6,259 nt of DNA. Source: Pseudomonadota bacterium. GTDB taxonomy: Bacteria; Pseudomonadota; Alphaproteobacteria; Rhizobiales; Afifellaceae. The stretch covers positions 1-6,259 of the forward strand of contig JAEZEK010000134.1 in the NCBI GenBank assembly GCA_023417735.1, written 5' to 3'. A model generated the notes under the pieces. It made no database searches. It had not been told where the DNA came from and saw only the letters and a program-made list of their open reading frames with translations. Shown piece after piece: positions 1-5,074 of the stretch. A program made the translations under genes and the position numbers. Within the stretch, counting starts at the first letter, position 1; each line of letters opens with the position of its first letter.

Positions 1-134
1 CGCCGGGCGTTCCGCGTCGGCGACGGGCGGCGTCGCCGGCAAGTCGGCACGGCCTGGACAATGAACCCCGCCCGCCGCCAAGTCGTCGCAAGCGCCGCCG
101 GCGCCGGCACGATTGGCGACAGGGAGCGGGCGGG
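1..134. other. Left-edge region upstream of the DUF72 gene, possible tail of an upstream gene
   Basis: No complete gene is visible here. Two forward frames are open from the window edge. One stops at 62-64. The other runs to a TGA at 136-138, which overlaps the ATG of the DUF72 gene (135-137) in an ATGA arrangement typical of coupled operon genes. Both peptides are short, rich in Arg, Ala and Gly, and match no family I recognise. In DNA this rich in G+C an open frame of about 45 codons is expected by chance. The region also carries the AGGGAG ribosome binding site (121-126) of the next gene. Sequence to the left of the window is needed to decide. Confidence 0.3.
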
Positions 135-941
135 ATGAGCGACCCGGGAGCGGGCGGGATCCGGGTCGGCATCGGCGGCTGGACGTACGACGCCTGGCGC
201 GGAACCTTCTATCCAGCCGGATTGCCCGCGAAGTCGGAGCTCGGCCATGCCAGCCGGAAGCTGACGTCGATCGAGGTGAACGGCACATTCTACCGCAGCC
301 AGACTCCGGAGATCTTCGCGAAATGGCGCGAGGAGACGCCGGATGGCTTCGTGTTCGCGCTCAAGGGCCCGCGCTTCGTCGTCAACCGGCGCGAGATCGG
401 GGAGGCTGGCGAGGCCGTCGAGCGCTTCTTCGCTTCCGGCGTGATGGCGCTGAAGGAGAAGCTCGGCCCGGTGAACTGGCAATTCATGCCGACGCGCAGC
501 TTCGACCCAGACGCCTTCGCCGCCTTTCTCGCGTGCCTGCCGAAGAGCGTCGAGGGCCGGGCCGTGCGGCACGCGGTCGAGGTGCGGCACGAGTCCTTCC
601 GCTCGCCGGACTTGGTCGCGCTGGCGCGCGAGCACGGCGTGGCCATCGTGGTCGCCGGCGATTGCGCGCATCCGCAGATCGCCGATGCGGCCGCGCCCTT
701 CGTCTATGTCCGCATCCAGGGCACGAGCGAGGGCGAACCGGCCGGCTATTCCGCCGGGGCCCTCGACCGCTGGGCCGAGCGGGCGCGCATCTGGGCCGCG
801 GGCGGCACGCCGGACGACGTCGAGATCGTCGGGGCCGCCTCGACCCGATCCCGGCCGCGCGACGTCTTCCTCTACGTCATCAACGGCTTCAAGGCGCGAA
901 ACCCGGCCGCGGCCATGGCGCTCATCGACCGGCTGCGCTGA
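135..941 (+). CDS. DUF72 domain-containing protein (YecE-like)
   Basis: This 268-residue protein belongs to the DUF72/YecE family, which adopts a TIM-barrel-like fold. Its biochemical role is not established, so no reaction is assigned. The family landmarks appear in order: the N-terminal GIGGWTYDAWRGTFYP block (residues 12-27), IEVNGTFYR (46-54, the usual 'E.N.TFY' motif), the PDGFVFALKGPR strand-loop (69-80), the GPVNWQFMP segment (111-119, the usual 'LGP.L.Q.PP' position), AVEVRHESF (147-155, matching 'AVE.RH.SW'), FVYVRIQGT (189-197, matching 'YVR.HG'), and a C-terminal FLYVINGFKARNPAAAMAL stretch (245-263, where the family usually has 'Y.YFNN...A..NA..L'). The length is normal for the family and the barrel looks complete. 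The ATG at 135 is chosen because AGGGAG (121-126) lies 8 bases upstream. There is no signal peptide, so the protein is probably cytosolic. The next gene begins 73 bases downstream on the same strand; whether they share a transcript is unclear. Confidence 0.93.
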   Translation: MSDPGAGGIRVGIGGWTYDAWRGTFYPAGLPAKSELGHASRKLTSIEVNGTFYRSQTPEIFAKWREETPDGFVFALKGPRFVVNRREIGEAGEAVERFFASGVMALKEKLGPVNWQFMPTRSFDPDAFAAFLACLPKSVEGRAVRHAVEVRHESFRSPDLVALAREHGVAIVVAGDCAHPQIADAAAPFVYVRIQGTSEGEPAGYSAGALDRWAERARIWAAGGTPDDVEIVGAASTRSRPRDVFLYVINGFKARNPAAAMALIDRLR

Positions 942-1014
942 AAGCCGCCAGCTTCATCAGGGTGTCACCGGCTCGTCCTATCGCCATCCCGCCTCAACAG
1001 GGGGAGAGGATAGA

Positions 1015-2370
1015 ATGCGCCGTCTCGCTGCCCTCGCCGTGCTGCCCTTCCTGGCCGCCGGCGCCGCATCCGCGGAATCGATCCCCGTCTACGCGCCCGC
1101 CGGCGAGCTGCCGGCGCTGACGCTGCCGAGCTACCGTCCGCCGCTCGAAGGCGCGAGGGAACTCCGGCTCGACGTCGGCATCGGGTCCGGCCTGTTCCGC
1201 GCGGCCGACGATCCGCCGCACGTCTATCACGCGGTGTCCGACCGCGGACCGAATTTCGCCTGCCAGGAAGCGGAGGACCTCCTGGCGGTCAAGGCCGAGG
1301 AGATCTGCCCGGAGGCCGACGGCGCGAAGGCCGGCGCAGGCCGGCTCTATCCGCTGCCGGACTACAACGTCTCGATCTACCAGATCACGCTCGATCCGGA
1401 CGCGAAGACCTTCACCGTCTCGGACGTGATCCCGCTGAAGACGGCAAGCGGGAAGCCGATCGTCGGCATGACCAACCCGCTCACGATGGCGCGCACCGAA
1501 GTGCCCCGCGACGGCAGCGGGACGGTGATAGCCCAGAACCCCGATTCGATCGACGCGGAGGCGCTGGTGCGCCTCGCCGACGGCCGGTTCTTCATCGCCG
1601 AGGAGAATGCGCCGAGCGTCGTCGAAGTGTCCGCCGAAGGCGTGATCACCCGCCGCCACGTTCCGGCCGGCACCGAGCCGGATTTCGCGGGCGCCGACTA
1701 CGAGGTCGTCGGCACGCTCCCGGCGATCCTCGCCAAGCGCCAGTCGAACCGCGGCCTGGAATCGATCGCGCTCGGCGACGACAGCCGGACGCTCTACACG
1801 CTGATGCAGAACCCGCTCGCCAATCCGGATGCGAAGGCCTACGGCGACGCCGTCAATACGCGCCTCCTGCAGCTGACCATCGGCGAGGGGTCCCCGGCCG
1901 CGCTCGAAGTGACGGCGGAATACGTCTACCAGCTCGACGATTTCCAGAAGTTCGCCGCTGCCGGCGCCAGCGACGCGAAGCGCCCGTCGTCGCTGCGGAT
2001 CAGCGAGATGCTGGCGCTCGGCAACGGCCATTTCCTGGTCGACGAGCGGACCGACGAGATCGCGAAGCTCTTCGAGATCACGGTCGAAGGCGCCACCAAC
2101 ATCCTCGGGACGGAATGGGACGACCCGGCCACGAGCCCCAGCCTGGAGCAGGCCGACCTCGAGACCGCCGGCATCGTGCCGGTGCGAAAGACGGAGATGC
2201 TCGTCGCGTCTTCGCTTGGGGAGGCGGCGATCCGCTACCCGGCCAAGATCGAAGGGCTGGCGCTGACCGCCGAGGGCGACCTCGTGATCATCAACGACAA
2301 TGACTTCGGCATAGCAGGGCTGCCGAACCGGGTCGTCGTCGTGAAGGACAGCGGCATCGGCCCGCGCTGA
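1015..2370 (+). CDS. Secreted esterase-like/phytase-family protein (Phytase-like domain)
   Basis: This 451-residue protein is predicted to be exported and to fold as a beta-propeller of the 'esterase-like activity of phytase' (Phytase-like, PF13449) type. The family is related to phosphoesterases, but natural substrates are mostly unknown, so true phytase activity should not be assumed. The N-terminus is a Sec signal peptide: MRR, a hydrophobic stretch at residues 4-17, and a likely cut after AASA (residue 20). Family landmarks include HAVSDRGPN (72-80), DAEALVRLADGRFFIAEE (180-197), NRGLESIAL (245-253), a LVDERTDEIAKLFEI strand pair (341-355) and KIEGLALTAEGDLVIINDND (411-430), whose acidic cluster could bind a metal. 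Cys83 and Cys98 are the only cysteines in the predicted mature protein and could form a disulfide. The ATG at 1015 is chosen although the frame is open back to 685. It gives the signal peptide and has GAGG (1006-1009) 5 bases upstream, whereas the longer version would bury the signal sequence and overlap the DUF72 gene. Confidence 0.9.
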   Translation: MRRLAALAVLPFLAAGAASAESIPVYAPAGELPALTLPSYRPPLEGARELRLDVGIGSGLFRAADDPPHVYHAVSDRGPNFACQEAEDLLAVKAEEICPEADGAKAGAGRLYPLPDYNVSIYQITLDPDAKTFTVSDVIPLKTASGKPIVGMTNPLTMARTEVPRDGSGTVIAQNPDSIDAEALVRLADGRFFIAEENAPSVVEVSAEGVITRRHVPAGTEPDFAGADYEVVGTLPAILAKRQSNRGLESIALGDDSRTLYTLMQNPLANPDAKAYGDAVNTRLLQLTIGEGSPAALEVTAEYVYQLDDFQKFAAAGASDAKRPSSLRISEMLALGNGHFLVDERTDEIAKLFEITVEGATNILGTEWDDPATSPSLEQADLETAGIVPVRKTEMLVASSLGEAAIRYPAKIEGLALTAEGDLVIINDNDFGIAGLPNRVVVVKDSGIGPR

Positions 2371-2392
2371 TTGGGCGGCCGCAAGGCGCAAG

Positions 2393-2419
2393 CCGGCCGG
2401 GGGCTCAGCCCTTGGCCGG
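2393..2419 (+). terminator. Hairpin between convergent phytase-like gene and panB
   Basis: CCGGCCGGGGGC (2393-2404) and GCCCTTGGCCGG (2408-2419) form a 12-pair stem around a three-base TCA loop. Ten pairs are Watson-Crick; the remaining two are G-U pairs in the forward-strand RNA and C-A mismatches in the reverse-strand RNA. It lies 22 bases past the stop of the phytase-like gene, so it could end that transcript. No T-run follows, so it is not a classic intrinsic terminator. The TCA loop is the panB stop codon read on the reverse strand, so for panB the hairpin straddles the end of the coding region. Confidence 0.4.
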
Positions 2420-3244
2420 TGGCTTCGGGGCCGACGGCTGGTAGGTGTGCTCCTGCGCGGGGAAGGTGCCGGCGCGCACCTCGTCGGCGAAGCCGGACAC
2501 CGCCCCCTCGATGTGCTCGCGCAGCGACCCGAACTTCTTCACGAACTTCGGCACCCAGTCGTTCAGGCCGAGCATGTCCTCCAGCACGAGGATCTGGCCG
2601 TCGCAGGCCGGCGATGCGCCGATGCCGATCGTGACCGTGCTCACGGTTTCGGTGATCCGCCTCGCCACCGGCTCCACGATCCCCTCCATCACGATGGCGA
2701 AGGCGCCGGCATCGGAGATCGCGCGGGCGTCCTCCTCGAGCATGCGCTGCCCTTCCTCGCCGCGGCCCTGGACGCGGAAGCCGCCCATCGTGTTGATCGA
2801 CTGGGGGGTGAGCCCGACATGCCCCATGACCGGAATGCCGCGCCTGACGAGGAAGGCGACGGTTTCGGCCATGTGGACCCCGCCCTCCAGCTTGATGGCG
2901 CCGGCGCCGGTGTTCTTCAGCACGTGGGCGGCGTTGCGGAAGGCCTGCTCCGGCCCCTCCTCGTAGGAGCCGAACGGCATGTCGACCACCACGAGCGCGC
3001 GGCTCGAGCCGCGCATGACGGCGCGGCCCTGCAGGATCATCATCTCGAGCGTGACGGGGAGCGTCGTCTCCAGCCCGTGCATGACCATGCCGAGGCTGTC
3101 GCCGACGAGGATGAAATCGACGTAGCGGTCGACGATGCCGGCGGTGTGGGCATGGTAGGCGGTCAGCGAGACGATCTTCTCGCCGCCCTTCCTCTTCGCG
3201 ATGTCGACCGCGGTGAGCCGTCGGGTATCGGTCTGCGTGGACAT
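2405..3244 (-). CDS. panB: 3-methyl-2-oxobutanoate hydroxymethyltransferase (ketopantoate hydroxymethyltransferase)
   Basis: PanB transfers a hydroxymethyl group from 5,10-methylenetetrahydrofolate to 2-oxoisovalerate to make ketopantoate, the first committed step of pantothenate (vitamin B5) and coenzyme A synthesis. It is a cytosolic TIM-barrel enzyme that needs Mg2+. The 279 residues cover the whole family length. Metal and active-site landmarks are present: [10 protein letters not shown] with Asp49, [10 protein letters not shown] with Asp88, AIKLEGG with Lys118 and Glu120, GHVGLTPQS (141-149), and FAIVMEG with Glu187, the expected catalytic base, followed by [15 protein letters not shown]. 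These correspond to Asp45, Asp84, Glu114 and Glu181 of the E. coli enzyme. The C-terminal tail (about 266-279), rich in Pro and Lys, is typically variable. The ATG is preceded by GGAG (reverse complement of 3253-3256), 8 bases away. It follows nnrU by 16 bases on the same strand, suggesting one transcript. panC, its usual partner, is not next to it. Confidence 0.97.
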   Translation of the reverse strand: MSTQTDTRRLTAVDIAKRKGGEKIVSLTAYHAHTAGIVDRYVDFILVGDSLGMVMHGLETTLPVTLEMMILQGRAVMRGSSRALVVVDMPFGSYEEGPEQAFRNAAHVLKNTGAGAIKLEGGVHMAETVAFLVRRGIPVMGHVGLTPQSINTMGGFRVQGRGEEGQRMLEEDARAISDAGAFAIVMEGIVEPVARRITETVSTVTIGIGASPACDGQILVLEDMLGLNDWVPKFVKKFGSLREHIEGAVSGFADEVRAGTFPAQEHTYQPSAPKPPAKG

Positions 3245-3252
3245 GGAACGGG

Positions 3253-3256
3253 CTCC
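3253..3256 (-). promoter_or_regulatory. Ribosome binding site of panB inside the nnrU-panB gap
   Basis: GGAG read on the reverse strand (CTCC on the forward strand) lies within the 16-base gap between the nnrU stop (TGA at 3263-3261) and the panB ATG. Its 8-base distance from the ATG fixes the panB start. Ribosomes finishing nnrU would reach this site directly, which supports translation from one mRNA. Confidence 0.7.
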
Positions 3257-3260
3257 GGGA

Positions 3261-3839
3261 TCAGGCGAGCGGGCTGACGCCGATCAGCCATTGGTGCAGG
3301 AACATCAGGAACGCCGCCCAGATGGCGAAGCCGACGACGAGCGCGACGACATCGTTGCGGACGGGACCGGCGACGTAGACCCTGCCGGCGGCGCGGTCGC
3401 GCCGGCGGGAACTGGAATAATCCACGATCGCCCAGGCCAGGAACGAGCCGAAGAGGACGAGATCCGCGAGCGTGCCGTTGGCGATGAGGTGGGCGAAGGC
3501 CCAGACCTTCACCGACAGGATCATGGGATGCTTCAGCCGCGCCTTCAGCCGCCCGCCCGGAACGAGGTAGAGCGCCAGCAGGAGGAAGGCTAAGAGGTTG
3601 AGGAGGAGCGCCGTGTGGCGCGTCCAGACCGGCGGCGACCACAGCACGACGGGGTCCTGCCGGGCGATCCCGTAGCCCCAGACGACGAGCACGAGGCCGA
3701 TCAGCGCGACGAGGGAATAGAGGCCCCTCCAGGGGCCCTCGCCGAGGCGCGCGATCATCCGCCCGCGCCACGAACCGGCCGCGATCTGAACCGAGTGGAC
3801 GCCGAGGAAGAGGATGAGGCCGACGATCAGAACGGCCAT
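3261..3839 (-). CDS. NnrU family integral membrane protein
   Basis: This 192-residue protein matches the NnrU family (PF07298). The family is named after a gene needed for nitrite/nitric oxide respiration in denitrifying alphaproteobacteria, and it is related to the plant haem-dependent 15-cis-zeta-carotene isomerase Z-ISO. The protein is highly hydrophobic, with membrane segments at about residues 2-20, 38-58, 74-94, 106-140 (probably two short helices) and 163-185. The diagnostic stretch is [20 protein letters not shown] (104-123), followed by [14 protein letters not shown]. His15, His104 and His117 are candidates for haem binding by analogy with Z-ISO; this is inference. A basic loop ([12 protein letters not shown], 142-153) probably faces the cytoplasm. 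The ATG has a strong GGAGG site (reverse complement of 3847-3851) 7 bases upstream. No denitrification gene is in the window, so the exact role is open. panB follows 16 bases downstream. Confidence 0.92.
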   Translation of the reverse strand: MAVLIVGLILFLGVHSVQIAAGSWRGRMIARLGEGPWRGLYSLVALIGLVLVVWGYGIARQDPVVLWSPPVWTRHTALLLNLLAFLLLALYLVPGGRLKARLKHPMILSVKVWAFAHLIANGTLADLVLFGSFLAWAIVDYSSSRRRDRAAGRVYVAGPVRNDVVALVVGFAIWAAFLMFLHQWLIGVSPLA

Positions 3840-3882
3840 TGCCGCGCCTCCGATTGTGCCGTTGACGGCTGTCGTGGCTATC

Positions 3883-3900
3883 CCAGCGGAGGGCCGCTGG
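3883..3900. repeat. Perfect 7-bp inverted repeat, loop AGGG
   Basis: CCAGCGG (3883-3889) and CCGCTGG (3894-3900) are exact reverse complements around a 4-base loop. The repeat lies 44 bases upstream of the nnrU start, so it would be in or near the nnrU leader or promoter. It could be a protein-binding operator or an RNA hairpin; the sequence does not say which. In DNA of this composition some such repeats arise by chance. Confidence 0.45.
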
Positions 3901-4029
3901 CAAGCGCGGCGGCCCGGGCAGGTCTCGGGCCGGGTTTGCGGCGAGAACGCGGCCGATCCGGATGCCGGCCCAAAGGAGCAGGCTGCAAGCCGTTGACCAA
4001 TTTACGGAAACGTGTCTGGACCTCAGGCG

Positions 4030-4051
4030 GCGGGAAACTAGGGTTTCCCGC
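4030..4051. repeat. Perfect 9-bp inverted repeat upstream of the L,D-transpeptidase gene
   Basis: GCGGGAAAC (4030-4038) and GTTTCCCGC (4043-4051) are exact reverse complements around the loop TAGG. It ends 41 bases before the transpeptidase ATG and is the strongest repeat in this gap. No T-run follows on either strand, so a terminator is unlikely. An operator, a 5'-leader hairpin or part of a small RNA are the options. Confidence 0.55.
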
Positions 4052-4061
4052 AATGATTGTC

Positions 4062-4076
4062 GGCCGCGTAGCGGCC
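4062..4076. repeat. 6-bp inverted repeat next to the L,D-transpeptidase ribosome binding site
   Basis: GGCCGC (4062-4067) and GCGGCC (4071-4076) pair around a GTA loop. The repeat is 10 bases after the preceding 9-bp hairpin and 6 bases before the GAGG ribosome binding site (4083-4086). If transcribed it would place a stable G+C hairpin just upstream of the translation start. Confidence 0.4.
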
Positions 4077-4092
4077 TCGCTCGAGGATCGCC

Positions 4093-4569
4093 ATGGACTG
4101 CGCCGCATCCGGACCCGCCCGGCTCCACGCACTCTCCCGCCTCCTTCGCCGGCTGCCGGCGTGGGTCGTCGCGGCAAGCTTCCTCTTCCTCGCCGCGCCG
4201 GCGGTGCATGCGGCGAGCGTTGTCGCCCGGGTAGACCTTTCCGAGCAGCGTATGTCGGTTACGATCGACGGCAAGCTCGCTCATCTCTGGCGCGTCTCCA
4301 CCGGCACCAAGGGCTACCGCACGCCGACCGGGAGCTACCGCCCGTTCCGCCTGGAGCGGTACTGGCATTCCCGCAAGTATGACGGGCCGATGCCCCATTC
4401 GGTGTTCTTCCGAGGCGGCTACGCCATACACGGCACGAATGCGATCCGGCAGCTCGGCAGGCCGGCGTCGCACGGCTGCGTCCGGCTGCATCCGGATCAC
4501 GCGCGCACCTTCTTCAACCTGGTGCGGCGGAACGGCTTCGCGGCGACGCGGATCGTCATCGTCCCTTGA
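4093..4569 (+). CDS. L,D-transpeptidase (YkuD/ErfK family), single domain, exported
   Basis: Enzymes of this family use a cysteine nucleophile to cross-link peptidoglycan stem peptides (3-3 links) or to attach proteins to the wall, acting in the periplasm. The 158-residue protein has an N-terminal export signal: a long basic n-region (Arg10, 17, 19, 20), a hydrophobic core at about 22-37 and a likely cut after AVHA (residue 40). The rest is one compact YkuD domain (about 42-158). It shows the GTKGYRTPTGSY segment (71-82), the conserved YAIHGTN with His113, and the catalytic signature SHGCVRL (126-132) with Cys129 as nucleophile. No LysM or other wall-binding domain is present, so it is a minimal member. 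The ATG is supported by GAGG (4083-4086), 6 bases upstream. Paired hairpins precede the gene. An acidic hypothetical protein starts 63 bases downstream. Which transpeptidase reaction it performs cannot be told from sequence. Confidence 0.95.
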   Translation: MDCAASGPARLHALSRLLRRLPAWVVAASFLFLAAPAVHAASVVARVDLSEQRMSVTIDGKLAHLWRVSTGTKGYRTPTGSYRPFRLERYWHSRKYDGPMPHSVFFRGGYAIHGTNAIRQLGRPASHGCVRLHPDHARTFFNLVRRNGFAATRIVIVP

Positions 4570-4632
4570 CGCGGGAAGCGGAACGGAATCCCGTTGGTGC
4601 ACTTCTCACAGGCGACCCGCAAGGAGACCAAG

Positions 4633-5049
4633 ATGGCGCTCGACGACCTCACTCTGCCCGGCATGGAAGCCCCGATCGAAGATCCCGAGAGCTTCGTCAC
4701 CGGCGTGATGCGGAACTTCGGCGAGGCCGCGCAGGTGCTCGGCGCGGCGGTCGACCGGCTGGTCATGCGGCTGGCGACCCCGAAGGAGGGGGCGGCGCCG
4801 GACTACCAGATCCAGACGCTCGACGGCGAGGACGCCGTCGCCTTCTCCGGCACCACCAACACCTTCCTCGATCCGAACGACGTGACGGTGCGCTTCGAGG
4901 AGGACGACCTGCAGGACCAGTCCTACACGCTGGAGCAGGCCAAGGACTGGCTGAACCGGATCAACGGCGAGGGGGAGAGCGGCGGCCAGATCAACCCGAT
5001 CCTGACCACCGGCTGGACCGAACGCGACCAGAGCGACCCGCGGGACTGA
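4633..5049 (+). CDS. Acidic hypothetical protein, 138 residues
   Basis: I do not recognise this protein. It is real coding sequence by two signs: a textbook AAGGAG site (4621-4626) 6 bases before the ATG, and third codon positions that are nearly all G or C, as in the neighbours. The frame is open back to a TTG at 4594, but that start has no ribosome binding site. The protein has 28 Asp/Glu against 9 Lys/Arg, so its isoelectric point should be about 4. It contains no Cys and no His. It has no signal peptide or membrane helix. A likely amphipathic helix spans about residues 22-48, then a Thr/Asp-rich, probably beta-rich part (57-90), an acidic run EEDDLQD (89-95), a short helix (99-110) and a Gly/Asp-rich tail. 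It lies 63 bases after the L,D-transpeptidase on the same strand. A shared transcript is possible, but the separate strong ribosome binding site does not require it. Confidence 0.8.
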   Translation: MALDDLTLPGMEAPIEDPESFVTGVMRNFGEAAQVLGAAVDRLVMRLATPKEGAAPDYQIQTLDGEDAVAFSGTTNTFLDPNDVTVRFEEDDLQDQSYTLEQAKDWLNRINGEGESGGQINPILTTGWTERDQSDPRD

Positions 5050-5050
5050 T

Positions 5051-5074
5051 GGCCCGCGGATCGCGGACGGGGCC
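5051..5074. terminator. Possible hairpin between the convergent acidic-protein and sugar-dehydrogenase genes
   Basis: Between the two stops, GGCCCGCG (5051-5058) can pair with CGCG (5062-5065) and, after a five-base bulge, GGCC (5071-5074) around a GAT loop. The position in a 24-base gap between convergent genes suits a shared terminator, but the bulge and the lack of a T-run make this weak. Confidence 0.2.

Larger units (their letters stand above)
3840..4092. promoter_or_regulatory. Divergent intergenic region between nnrU and the L,D-transpeptidase gene
   Basis: This 253-base gap between divergent genes should hold the promoters for both units. I see no gene in it that I can support. It carries the ribosome binding sites of nnrU (reverse complement of 3847-3851) and of the transpeptidase (GAGG, 4083-4086), and three perfect inverted repeats listed separately. 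A TTGACC at 3993-3998 followed by the only A/T-rich patch in the gap resembles a forward -35 box, but I cannot identify a convincing -10 box at the right distance. No clear promoter for nnrU is visible by eye, as is common in G+C-rich alphaproteobacteria. Confidence 0.5.

Noticed and set aside
685..1014. Upstream extension of the phytase-like gene
   Set aside because: The frame is open but would overlap the DUF72 gene by over 250 bases and place the signal peptide 110 residues inside the protein. The ATG at 1015 has its own ribosome binding site.
113..1120. Forward frame of 335 codons overlapping the DUF72 gene
   Set aside because: It is an Arg-rich out-of-frame shadow. The DUF72 frame has intact family motifs and the ribosome binding site.
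994..2391. Long open frame (465 codons) on the reverse strand opposite the phytase-like gene
   Set aside because: Its product is rich in Arg, Ala, Asp and Val with no recognisable domain, and the forward strand has a signal peptide, a ribosome binding site and clear family motifs. Such antisense frames are expected in DNA with strong G/C third positions.
2447..3277. Forward open frame opposite panB
   Set aside because: The His/Asp/Arg-rich product is the antisense of panB, whose catalytic motifs are all intact.
4586..4590. GAATC (GANTC, the CcrM methylation site of alphaproteobacteria) between the L,D-transpeptidase and the acidic protein genes
   Set aside because: Several other GANTC sites occur in the coding regions of this window, and a single 5-base match carries no evidence of cell-cycle control.
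4582..4595. Small hairpin AACGG / CCGTT downstream of the L,D-transpeptidase
   Set aside because: It has only five pairs with a 4-base loop and no T-run, and is too weak to call a terminator or attenuator.
3163..4602. Long reverse-strand open frame (479 codons) spanning panB's start, nnrU, the intergenic region and the L,D-transpeptidase
   Set aside because: It overlaps three well-supported genes and the hairpin-rich gap, and its translation is Arg/Pro-rich low-complexity sequence without family motifs.
4594..4632. TTG start giving a 13-residue longer acidic protein
   Set aside because: No ribosome binding site precedes it, while AAGGAG sits 6 bases before the ATG at 4633.
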